A stretch of 9,406 nucleotides of DNA, from contig JAPLLM010000017.1 in NCBI GenBank assembly GCA_026387555.1, positions 1-9,406 of the forward strand. The letters are read 5' to 3'. Made by a program: the position numbers and the translations under genes. Below the pieces are notes generated by a model. That model searched no databases. It saw only the letters and a list, made by a program, of their open reading frames with translations, and was not told the DNA's origin. Of this stretch, positions 1-6,131 are shown one piece after another. The DNA comes from Candidatus Omnitrophota bacterium. Lineage in GTDB: Bacteria > Omnitrophota > Gorgyraeia > Gygaellales > Profunditerraquicolaceae. The first letter of the stretch is position 1. Every line of letters begins with the position of its first letter.

Positions 1-926
1 AATTCGGTATTCATGATGCTCCCAGCCACATCCTGGCCGTGCCCGAGTAGTTCGGATATCTGGGTGACTTTTTCCGGCGGAAGGCGCTGCATAAGGTTAT
101 TAAGTTTTTTCTTCGGAAGCTGCGAGAGCAAATCCACCGCTTCATCAATCGCCATCTCATCGATCAGGTCAACCAGTTGTTTCTGGTCGAGAAAATCCGC
201 AATCTGTATTCTGATCTTCATAGGCAGCTGCTGAAAAGTGCCCGCAGCTGTGACGTTATCTAAAGATTTTAGAATAGTGACCATCTCCTCGGTCCCTAAA
301 TCAATGAGGATATCCGCTAAATCCGCTGGGTGTAATTCCGCTAACCTTGAATGATGCACCTTAAGGGCGAGCGCGTCGCTTCCTACATTGGATGTAAGAG
401 GCTGGACTGTCTTCCACGGTATGAGCCTGTCTTTTAATTCTACCGACGACATAAGCTTAACGAAAAACTGCACGAAACCCAAACACCCCAGCCTGCGCAC
501 AATGCCGGTAAACCCGATATCCACGTGCACCAGCCAGAGACTTAACCCCTCCTTCAATAAATGCAGGTCATTGACCCGGACCACCTTTGAGCCGTTGATG
601 TCCACGATCTGCTTATCCCAGAAAGTAGTCCGCAGCAAAATCTCCGACTCCCCCAACTTGTAATCCTGTTTCAAGGCATCAGCAGCGTTCTCAATATAAA
701 TTGCCTTGTCTTCAATAACCATCTTCACGTTCTTCCAGGGGACATAAAATTTTACCTTTAATTTGTTATCGCGCACGAGCAGGCCGTTGACTCTGGGATA
801 CATCTCTTTAAGGGAAGCGACGCAATCCAAAGTACGCGCGAATTTCCTTCCCGTCACGGAGTCGATGACCGCGATATCGATCAGTTGGGATAAAAATATA
901 AATTTTTTCTGGATACTGTCCATCAT
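1..926 (-). CDS. PRC-barrel and MgtE_N domain protein, probable metal-transport regulator (C-terminus beyond window)
   Basis: An open frame of 308 codons runs off the left edge without a stop. Residues about 9-80 and 95-170 look like two PRC-barrel-type beta segments (for example a PRVNGLLVRDN stretch). Residues about 194-293 are a helical MgtE N-terminal superhelix, beginning LAELHPADLADIL and containing repeated short helices. The visible end, HGQDVAGSIMNTE, resembles the start of the first CBS domain in MgtE. MgtE itself begins with the N domain and has no PRC barrels, so this is more likely a cytosolic PRC-MgtE_N-CBS regulator than the channel; proteins of this layout can sit beside an Nramp-type transporter. 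No membrane segment is visible in the part present. The ATG at 926-924 overlaps the nfnA stop as ATGA, suggesting translational coupling; a second ATG follows at once. No Shine-Dalgarno is evident. Function in metal sensing is inferred. Confidence 0.82.
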   Translation of the reverse strand, partial: MMDSIQKKFIFLSQLIDIAVIDSVTGRKFARTLDCVASLKEMYPRVNGLLVRDNKLKVKFYVPWKNVKMVIEDKAIYIENAADALKQDYKLGESEILLRTTFWDKQIVDINGSKVVRVNDLHLLKEGLSLWLVHVDIGFTGIVRRLGCLGFVQFFVKLMSSVELKDRLIPWKTVQPLTSNVGSDALALKVHHSRLAELHPADLADILIDLGTEEMVTILKSLDNVTAAGTFQQLPMKIRIQIADFLDQKQLVDLIDEMAIDEAVDLLSQLPKKKLNNLMQRLPPEKVTQISELLGHGQDVAGSIMNTE

Positions 927-1756
927 TGCTGGTTTAATACCCGGCCTTCCTGCTCTCTGAATAAACGCAGACGCGTCTTTAGTTCTTCGAAATCTACCAA
1001 ATGCCCGTCAAAATCCGGCCCGTCTACGCAGCCAAAAACGGTCTTGCCTCCCACAGAACAGCGGCACGCGCCGCACATCCCCGTAGCGTCGACCATGATC
1101 GGATTAAGGCTTACTAATGTTTTAATATGGGACTCCCGGGTAAAATCCGCAACCGCTTTCATCATCGGGACCGGGCCGATGGCATAAACTAGGCCCGGAT
1201 ATTTAGTATGCGTTGATTTTTCGATTGACCCAAACAGCTCTTTTAAGACGTCTAGAACTAACCCCTTCGTTCCGTAAGAACCGTCGTCAGTAGTAATGAA
1301 CAACTCATCGCATATCTCTCTCATTTTATCTTCAAGTATGATCAGGTCTTTGTTGCGGCTGCCGATTATGCCGATGACCCTGTTGCCCGCAGCTTTGAAA
1401 GCCCGCGATACCGGATAGACCTCGGCAATCCCGACTCCGCCTCCGATGCAATAAACTTCGCCGAGATCTTCTACCGGAGTCGGATGCCCCAAAGGACCGA
1501 GGATATGAACAATACTATCCCCGGCATTTAAAGCGCCTAACTTCTTCGTCGTAAAGCCTACCTTTTGAAAAATAAGCGTTATAGTGCCTGCGGAAGAGTC
1601 CCAGTCAGCGAGGGTTAGAGGAATACGCTCTCCTTTATCATCTATAACCAGGACGACAAACTGTCCGGCCTTGGCCTTTTTAGCGATATCCGGGGCATGA
1701 ATAACAAATTTGGTGACTTCCTTGGCTAATTCTTCCTTTTCTATTATTTTGAACAT
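923..1756 (-). CDS. nfnA: NfnA/SudB-type ferredoxin-NADP+ oxidoreductase subunit alpha (FAD, [2Fe-2S])
   Basis: The 277-residue protein has the layout of the small subunit of NADH-dependent ferredoxin:NADP+ oxidoreductase (sulfide dehydrogenase SudB). An FAD-binding beta barrel carries RIPLT (44-48), a Rossmann NAD(P) domain carries GGGVG (105-109) and TTDDGSYG (155-162), and the GPVPMMKAV signature lies at 194-202. The C-terminal [2Fe-2S] segment has Asp223, Cys228, Cys231 and Cys243; Asp plus three Cys ligands is the known NfnA pattern. The IMVDATGMCGACR and CVDGPDFDGHLVDF blocks favour NfnA over the related PyrK, which serves dihydroorotate dehydrogenase. The start is ATG at 1756, with AAGGA at 1764-1768 seven bases upstream. 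NfnA normally works with NfnB, a GltD-like flavoprotein usually encoded next door; neither neighbour here is NfnB, so the partner must be elsewhere or absent. The gene overlaps the next one by ATGA. Confidence 0.9.
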   Translation of the reverse strand: MFKIIEKEELAKEVTKFVIHAPDIAKKAKAGQFVVLVIDDKGERIPLTLADWDSSAGTITLIFQKVGFTTKKLGALNAGDSIVHILGPLGHPTPVEDLGEVYCIGGGVGIAEVYPVSRAFKAAGNRVIGIIGSRNKDLIILEDKMREICDELFITTDDGSYGTKGLVLDVLKELFGSIEKSTHTKYPGLVYAIGPVPMMKAVADFTRESHIKTLVSLNPIMVDATGMCGACRCSVGGKTVFGCVDGPDFDGHLVDFEELKTRLRLFREQEGRVLNQQ

Positions 1757-1781
1757 TTAATTTTCCTTAATTTAAAAAATA

Positions 1782-1809
1782 ATTCTACCACGATATCCGC
1801 GGATTTAAA
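1782..1809 (-). promoter_or_regulatory. Candidate sigma70-type promoter for nfnA
   Basis: The 59-bp gap between panE and nfnA is the largest in the window. On the minus strand it holds TTTAAA (1804-1809, four of six matches to TTGACA), a 16-base spacer and TAGAAT (1782-1787, five of six matches to TATAAT). TGG just before the latter gives an extended -10. A 10-bp palindrome, ATCCGCGGAT, sits in the spacer at 1795-1804 and could be an operator or chance. This rests on consensus matching only, and AT-rich gaps give such matches easily. No hairpin followed by a T-run was found here, so panE transcripts may simply read through. Confidence 0.3.
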
Positions 1810-1815
1810 GCAAAA

Positions 1816-2748
1816 TTATCTTTTTACTTCGCGGGAATAACTTGCCTCGATAGTCCTGACTAAATCTACGAGGACTGAATTTATTGGCACAGGAATACCG
1901 AGTTCCTGGCCCTGACGCACGACGACACCATTAATGTAATCTATCTCCGTGCGCTTCTTTCTTAATACATCCGCAAGCATAGAAGAAACATTGGCGGCAG
2001 TTGCCTCGCAGACCGCTTCGACTTTGGCCAAAGGGTCATCGTAAATGAGCTTGATCCTCTTTCTTTTGGCTACCTTAGTCGCTTCCGCTACCGCCTCTCT
2101 TAATATTTTTCTCGTACCGTCAAATTCTACCAACCTTCCGTTGTTAAGGCGCGTGATCGCGGTTAAGGCATTGATACCCGCGTTAATGATCAGTTTTGAC
2201 CAGAGCGCGCCTTTTATGTCTTTGGATATCCGTGTCTCTAATCCTGATTTTATGAATACCTCGCGGATGGAACGTAGTTCCGCGGTTATTTTTCCGTCGA
2301 TGCGTCCGATAATTGTCTCGCCTTTTCCGGCATGCCTTACCTTACCGGGCTCAATAAGTGTTGCCCCGAGATTAGTCACCCCGCCGATCACCTTTTCAGC
2401 TCCGACAACCTCGCTAATAACCTCCACATTACCAATTCCGTTTTGTAAAGTAAGCACTCGGGTTTTAGCGCCAATCGCCGGCTTAGCCGCCAGCGCCGCT
2501 TCCCGGGTATCGTAAGACTTGACGCAGATGATGACTAAATCCGCTTCTCCTATTTCTTTGGCATTGACCGTACTACGGGCTTTTACCTGCCACTCTCCGG
2601 ATACGCCTTCAATACTTATGCCTCCGGCATTGATACGGCTTGCCCGGTCGTTGTTTTTATCCAGAAGCCACACTTCTTCTTTGGACTTAGAGAAAAACGA
2701 GCCTAATAATGAACCCATCGCTCCCGGGCCAACAATAACAATCTTCAT
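1816..2748 (-). CDS. panE: 2-dehydropantoate 2-reductase (ketopantoate reductase)
   Basis: This cytosolic enzyme uses NADPH to reduce 2-dehydropantoate to pantoate in pantothenate and coenzyme A synthesis. The 310-residue length is normal for the ApbA/PanE family. The N-terminal Rossmann fold carries GPGAMG (7-12), and the family motif LQNG is at 101-104. The C-terminal helical domain contains WSKLIINAGINALTA, in which Lys185 matches the catalytic lysine (Lys176 of the E. coli enzyme) and Asn189 and Asn193 match substrate-binding asparagines. RTEIDYINGVVV supplies Glu268, equivalent to E. coli Glu256. The start is ATG at 2748, eight bases past recO, with a very strong Shine-Dalgarno. No other pantothenate gene is present. 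Paralogues in the family can act on other 2-oxo acids, so the substrate is a family-based inference. Confidence 0.9.
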   Translation of the reverse strand: MKIVIVGPGAMGSLLGSFFSKSKEEVWLLDKNNDRASRINAGGISIEGVSGEWQVKARSTVNAKEIGEADLVIICVKSYDTREAALAAKPAIGAKTRVLTLQNGIGNVEVISEVVGAEKVIGGVTNLGATLIEPGKVRHAGKGETIIGRIDGKITAELRSIREVFIKSGLETRISKDIKGALWSKLIINAGINALTAITRLNNGRLVEFDGTRKILREAVAEATKVAKRKRIKLIYDDPLAKVEAVCEATAANVSSMLADVLRKKRTEIDYINGVVVRQGQELGIPVPINSVLVDLVRTIEASYSREVKR

Positions 2749-2752
2749 TAAT

Positions 2753-2758
2753 CCTCCT
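2753..2758 (-). promoter_or_regulatory. panE: Strong Shine-Dalgarno for panE containing part of the recO stop
   Basis: AGGAGG on the minus strand ends four bases before the panE ATG. The recO stop codon TAG (2757-2759) supplies its first two bases, so ribosomes ending recO stop directly on the panE initiation site. This is the best ribosome binding site in the window and fixes the panE start. Confidence 0.8.
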
Positions 2759-3515
2759 AAACCGCCAGCGCGGCCATCTTATTGATTACTTTTTGAGACT
2801 TTAACTCGCGCTCCAAATGAAAATTGAGAAACGCGTTTAATATGATCTCCAGCTCTTTCTTAATCTGGGGATTCATCCCTAAATTAAGCGCTACCTTAAA
2901 TTCGCTTCTTTCAATATGTAATATCGTGGCTACCGTACCGCGAAAAATCGCGCGGCTTCCCAAATCTCTGCGCTGGCACTTCTCGCACAAAAGCCCGCCC
3001 AGAGACAAACTGAATCTTGCCTGGCCAAGTATCCTCTCATCACAGGAAATGCATGAATCAAAATGGGGCTTAAATCCCGAAAGGGTGAGCATCTTAATTT
3101 TAAAGATGGTGAGTATTTTTTCCGGAAAGGGCGAAACCTTAAGTTCACTAAGACAGTTCAAGGCCAGGTCAAAAACCTCCTCGTTTTTGTCCTCTGCCTG
3201 CATCACCGCATTGATCAACTCCATCATAAAACTTGCGGCGGTGATTCTATCGATACTTGCCCTTACCCGGTCAAAACTATCCTTAATATCGCACTGGGTC
3301 ACCAGATGCAGTCCGGAATCTCTTTTATGATAAAATATGACTTCATTGAAAGAAAACGTCTCTAAGTTGCTGGCAAATTTACCCGGCTCGGTGCGGAAAC
3401 CCTTTAAGAGCCCGCCGATTTTTCCGAAATCCCGGGTATAGAGGTCCACGATTAATGAGGTCTCCCTAAAATCCCGCTTATTCAGGACTATTGCTTCAGT
3501 TTTATGAATTGGCAT
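2757..3515 (-). CDS. recO: DNA repair and recombination mediator RecO
   Basis: RecO helps load RecA onto single-stranded DNA coated by SSB in the RecFOR pathway and anneals complementary strands. The 252-residue protein has the usual layout. An N-terminal OB fold starts HKTEAIVLNKRDFRETS and includes DLYTRDFGKIGGLLKG. A helical middle follows, and a four-cysteine zinc site is formed by CISC (Cys155, Cys158) and CEKC (Cys177, Cys180). The ATG at 3515 lies inside ybeY, giving a 28-bp overlap, and no clear Shine-Dalgarno precedes it, so translation probably depends on coupling to ybeY. In many bacteria recO follows era; here era, dgkA and cdd are absent between ybeY and recO. The zinc ligands are complete, and nothing suggests decay. 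Confidence 0.92.
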   Translation of the reverse strand: MPIHKTEAIVLNKRDFRETSLIVDLYTRDFGKIGGLLKGFRTEPGKFASNLETFSFNEVIFYHKRDSGLHLVTQCDIKDSFDRVRASIDRITAASFMMELINAVMQAEDKNEEVFDLALNCLSELKVSPFPEKILTIFKIKMLTLSGFKPHFDSCISCDERILGQARFSLSLGGLLCEKCQRRDLGSRAIFRGTVATILHIERSEFKVALNLGMNPQIKKELEIILNAFLNFHLERELKSQKVINKMAALAV

Positions 3516-3913
3516 TCTTTTTCGCGCATGCGCGCCTTTTTCTTGGGGGTTGAGTCATTGTAGCCTAAAAGGTGTAAAACTCCGTGAACCGCGTACAAAT
3601 CCAGCTTCTGTTGATTAGACGTATCAAATATTTCGGCATTCTCCTTAGCCTTATCCGTAGATATCGCGATATCCGCGAACAATTTACCTTTATCTAAAGC
3701 ATTCCTTAAATCAAATGCCAAGACATCGGTAACCTCCGGCCTTGCGTGAAACCTTGAGTTAAGCTCTTTTATTTTCTTATTATTTACAAAACAGACACTG
3801 ATATTACCGGACAAATGTTTGCCCTCTGACTCGAGGACTTTAAGAATTGCCTTTTTTATCCTTATCGGATGGATGGGAATTTTCTTTTGCAGATTTTTTA
3901 TGGTTATTTTCAC
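3488..3913 (-). CDS. ybeY: Endoribonuclease YbeY (rRNA maturation), variant metal site
   Basis: YbeY is a single-domain metallo-RNase linked to 16S rRNA 3'-end maturation and ribosome quality control. The 141-residue protein has the family blocks NSRFHARPEVTDVLAFDL, ADIAIS and HGVLHLLGY. The classic zinc motif is H-x3-H-x5-H; here two His are present (HGVLH) but the third position is Asp (GYND). Asp at this place also occurs in YbeY of some other phyla, so it is probably a tolerated ligand swap rather than inactivation. The start codon is GTG at 3913, supported by GGAAGGA at 3921-3927 and by the expected family N-terminus. The gene starts 74 bp inside the end of the pgpH-like gene and overlaps recO by 28 bp. 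Its closeness to phoH matches the known YbeY-YbeZ functional partnership. Confidence 0.92.
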   Translation of the reverse strand: MKITIKNLQKKIPIHPIRIKKAILKVLESEGKHLSGNISVCFVNNKKIKELNSRFHARPEVTDVLAFDLRNALDKGKLFADIAISTDKAKENAEIFDTSNQQKLDLYAVHGVLHLLGYNDSTPKKKARMREKECQFIKLKQ

Positions 3914-5231
3914 TGATCGATCCTTCCGGATAACCCACGCGGGCGTGATATATGCCGCTTAAAATCCTGATAAATACCGCGGAAATCTTTTCCAGGTCCT
4001 TTAAAGTAAGATCGCACTCATCAAGCTGTCCGTCGATGAACTTATTATTGATGACCTTATGAACCAGTTCCTCTATTTTTGCCGGAGCACAATCTTTAAG
4101 CGCGCGGGTTGCCGCCTCTGCGGAATCCGCCAAAAGGACAATCGCGGTCTCCTTGGTGTTAGGCTTGGGGCCGGGGTAGCGGAAACCCTCCTCTTTCACC
4201 TCATGATCATCCTCCAACTCCTCAAGGGCGCGCCGGTAGAAATAATATACCAGGCTATTTCCGTGATGCTGCAAAATAAAATCCGCAAGCGCGGGGCTTA
4301 GCCTGTATTTAGCGGCCAACTCGGCGCCCTCTTTTACATGATTCATAATAATAAGCTTGCTCATAGTCGGAGCGAGTTTGTCGTGCTTACTTGCGCTAAT
4401 ATCCTGATTCTCGCTGAAATATTCCGGTTTATGCAGTTTCCCGATATCGTGGTAATAAGCGCCCACGCGGGCAAGCAGGGCATTGCAGCCTATCGCGCGG
4501 CAAGCACTTTCAGAAAGATTACCCACTACTAGGCTACGATGATATGTGCCCGGAGCCTCCTGGATCATCCTCTGTAAAAGCGGATGATTAAAATCCGCCA
4601 GCTCCAGCAGGCTTATATTGGTGACCGTACCAAAGAGATATTCGAAAACCGGAAGTATGGCTAAAACAATGGCGCCGGACGCTAGACCGTTTAGAAAAAG
4701 CGCTGTGTAGCGGGAAGGCACGCCCAGCCATAACTGGTCGATAAATATGAGCGTTACGACCTGGGCGCATCCGATAACAAGTCCGCTGGCAATAATGGTA
4801 GTGCGCCTGCGCGCGCCTCTGACTAATATACTGGCAAGCGATCCGCTGATTAAAAATAATAAAAGTACGGTAAAGGAATCCGAGCTGAAAGCAGATACTG
4901 TAACTCCGCAGGCAAGATTCAATAAGAGCGACAACTCTAAGCTATTAAAAAGCAGCATCGCCAGCATCGGGCCGATAGCAAACGGAACGTAATACACGGG
5001 AATTCCGTGTTTTACCATTAAATAAGAAGCAGAAAAGATTAAAACATAAAGGAAAGAAAAATTCAACAGGCTGAATTTCTGGATATTATTCCTGCGGTAT
5101 TTTAAGTAAAAGGCGAGTATTAGAAGGAATAGTGCTGCGGCAAGAGACGTGCCGGTCAACCAGGCCAAGAGCAACACACCTATACCTGCCAACACGGAGA
5201 ATATTTTCTTTTTATTTACTGGTCTTGTCAT
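3840..5231 (-). CDS. pgpH: 7TM-HD family (PgpH-like) membrane phosphodiesterase lacking the extracytoplasmic HDED domain
   Basis: PgpH proteins degrade cyclic di-AMP to pApA with a cytosolic HD domain. This 463-residue version has about seven or eight hydrophobic segments (roughly 11-43, 53-73, 79-95, 97-115, 118-137, 143-163, 177-200), then LLELADFNHPLLQRM and the HD domain. Metal ligands are visible at His231, His261-Asp262, His298, His322-His323 and Asp369, and AYYHDIGKLHKPEYF is almost canonical. Typical PgpH is about 700 residues, with a large extracytoplasmic HDED domain after the first membrane helix; that domain is absent here, and the start lies inside phoH so it cannot extend much further. 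GAGG sits three bases before the ATG. The tail after residue 440 is Lys/Asn/Ser-rich and coincides with the 74-bp overlap with ybeY. Cyclic di-AMP as substrate is inferred from family and neighbours. Confidence 0.88.
   Translation of the reverse strand: MTRPVNKKKIFSVLAGIGVLLLAWLTGTSLAAALFLLILAFYLKYRRNNIQKFSLLNFSFLYVLIFSASYLMVKHGIPVYYVPFAIGPMLAMLLFNSLELSLLLNLACGVTVSAFSSDSFTVLLLFLISGSLASILVRGARRRTTIIASGLVIGCAQVVTLIFIDQLWLGVPSRYTALFLNGLASGAIVLAILPVFEYLFGTVTNISLLELADFNHPLLQRMIQEAPGTYHRSLVVGNLSESACRAIGCNALLARVGAYYHDIGKLHKPEYFSENQDISASKHDKLAPTMSKLIIMNHVKEGAELAAKYRLSPALADFILQHHGNSLVYYFYRRALEELEDDHEVKEEGFRYPGPKPNTKETAIVLLADSAEAATRALKDCAPAKIEELVHKVINNKFIDGQLDECDLTLKDLEKISAVFIRILSGIYHARVGYPEGSISENNHKKSAKENSHPSDKDKKGNS
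3921..3927 (-). promoter_or_regulatory. ybeY: Shine-Dalgarno supporting the GTG start of ybeY
   Basis: GGAAGGA on the minus strand lies seven bases before the GTG at 3913. It decides the non-ATG start of ybeY and lies wholly inside the coding region of the upstream membrane phosphodiesterase gene. Confidence 0.6.
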
Positions 5232-6126
5232 AAGCCTCGATTATCCTCTGCACTAAAGCATGCCGCACCACATCGTGACCGGTGAAATAAACGAACTTTA
5301 TGCCTTCGATTTCTTTTAATATCTCCTGCGCCTGCATAAGGCCGATGGGTTTGCCTTCAGGAAGGTCGCTCTGGGTCAAATCACCGGTGATCACCGCTTT
5401 GGAATCAAAACCCAGGCGGGTCAGGAACATCAGGATTATAAAAGCGTCGTTAAGCGTCCTTCCTCTCATATAAGCCAGGGGAGCAACCTCCACGATTCCC
5501 GTCTCCAGGTATTTTTCTATCCTCTCCGCTTCCAGCATATCGTAGATCGCATCATACAGGGGCCTTAAATAAGGCGAGATCTTTGCGATCATATCTCCGG
5601 GCAGGAACCCTAATGATTCACCTGCCTCTATCGCCGGGCGCGTAAGGATGATCCTGCGCACCTCCTGCTTTCTTAATGCCTCCACTGCCGCAGCCATTGC
5701 CAGATAAGTCTTGCCGGTTCCCGCAGGCCCCACTCCAAAAACTATATCGAATTTACTTATCGCTTCGACATATTCACGCTGGCCTTGAGTCCGTGGCCCG
5801 ATCTTTCTGCCGGTAGATGAGACCGTGATATCGCACTTGGGCATATCCAGGGTATTTTCTTTTTTGGGATTTTTGAAATTATCGAGGATATAATGAAAAT
5901 CCTGCCTCCTCAATTCAGTCTGGCCCGCGCGCACCGCTTCTAAAATATACTCTATAAAACCGTGCGCCTTTTTGATGCTGGTGGCGGTCCCGCTTAACCT
6001 TAGGTGGTCGCCGCGGACAAAGAGTTTTATCTTAAACTCTTTCTCGGTCAATTTAAGAAATTCATCGTGAGGCCCGCAGAGTGCCTGGGCCTCACGGTGA
6101 GTTTGGAGCTTTATGCTTTTTTCCAT
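5212..6126 (-). CDS. phoH: PhoH-family ATPase (YbeZ-like) with Walker B segment missing
   Basis: PhoH/YbeZ proteins are cytosolic P-loop ATPases tied to RNA metabolism and to YbeY. This 304-residue protein has the N-terminal KH-like region (about 1-66, including FVRGDHLRLSG), a linker, GRKIGPRTQGQREYVEAI (106-123), Walker A GPAGTGKT (133-140), TRPAIEAGESLGFLPGD (162-178), YMRGRTLNDAFIIL and, further on, VITGDLTQSDLP. In relatives FIIL is followed by DEAQNTTPEQMK and then MFLTRLG; here Leu232 joins Met233 directly, a clean 12-residue, 36-nt in-frame loss with the junction at 5430/5431. The Walker B acidic residues are therefore gone and ATP hydrolysis is doubtful, although the rest of the domain is well conserved. 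The ATG lies five bases after the lipoprotein gene with no evident Shine-Dalgarno, and the end overlaps the pgpH-like gene by 20 bp. Confidence 0.93.
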   Translation of the reverse strand: MEKSIKLQTHREAQALCGPHDEFLKLTEKEFKIKLFVRGDHLRLSGTATSIKKAHGFIEYILEAVRAGQTELRRQDFHYILDNFKNPKKENTLDMPKCDITVSSTGRKIGPRTQGQREYVEAISKFDIVFGVGPAGTGKTYLAMAAAVEALRKQEVRRIILTRPAIEAGESLGFLPGDMIAKISPYLRPLYDAIYDMLEAERIEKYLETGIVEVAPLAYMRGRTLNDAFIILMFLTRLGFDSKAVITGDLTQSDLPEGKPIGLMQAQEILKEIEGIKFVYFTGHDVVRHALVQRIIEAYDKTSK

Positions 6127-6131
6127 TTAGG

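Noticed and set aside
388..960. Plus-strand open frames in the left 960 bases
   Set aside because: The minus strand here is open throughout with recognisable MgtE_N sequence, so these plus-strand frames are shadows.
923..1756. Reading this gene as PyrK, the electron-transfer subunit of dihydroorotate dehydrogenase
   Set aside because: The GPVPMMKAV, IMVDATGMCGACR and CVDGPDFDGH blocks fit NfnA/SudB better, and no pyrD is adjacent.
1757..1815. Terminator between panE and nfnA
   Set aside because: The gap has a T-rich run on the minus strand but no stable hairpin ahead of it.
2045..2515. 156-codon plus-strand open frame opposite panE
   Set aside because: It is antisense to the conserved panE coding region. 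Its hydrophobic look comes from reading that gene's codons in reverse, and no promoter or ribosome site supports it.
2824..3330. 168-codon plus-strand open frame opposite recO
   Set aside because: It lies wholly antisense to a clear recO, shows no recognisable domain and is explained by the codon composition of recO.
3523..3534. 12-bp perfect palindrome CGCGCATGCGCG
   Set aside because: It lies in the ybeY codons for the conserved region KARMRE just before recO. It is too short for a terminator, has no T-run, and is most simply coding-sequence chance.
5212..6126. Treating phoH as a pseudogene
   Set aside because: The frame is intact, the remaining motifs are well conserved and the overlap with the next gene is preserved. 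Only the Walker B segment is missing, so it is described as an altered gene.
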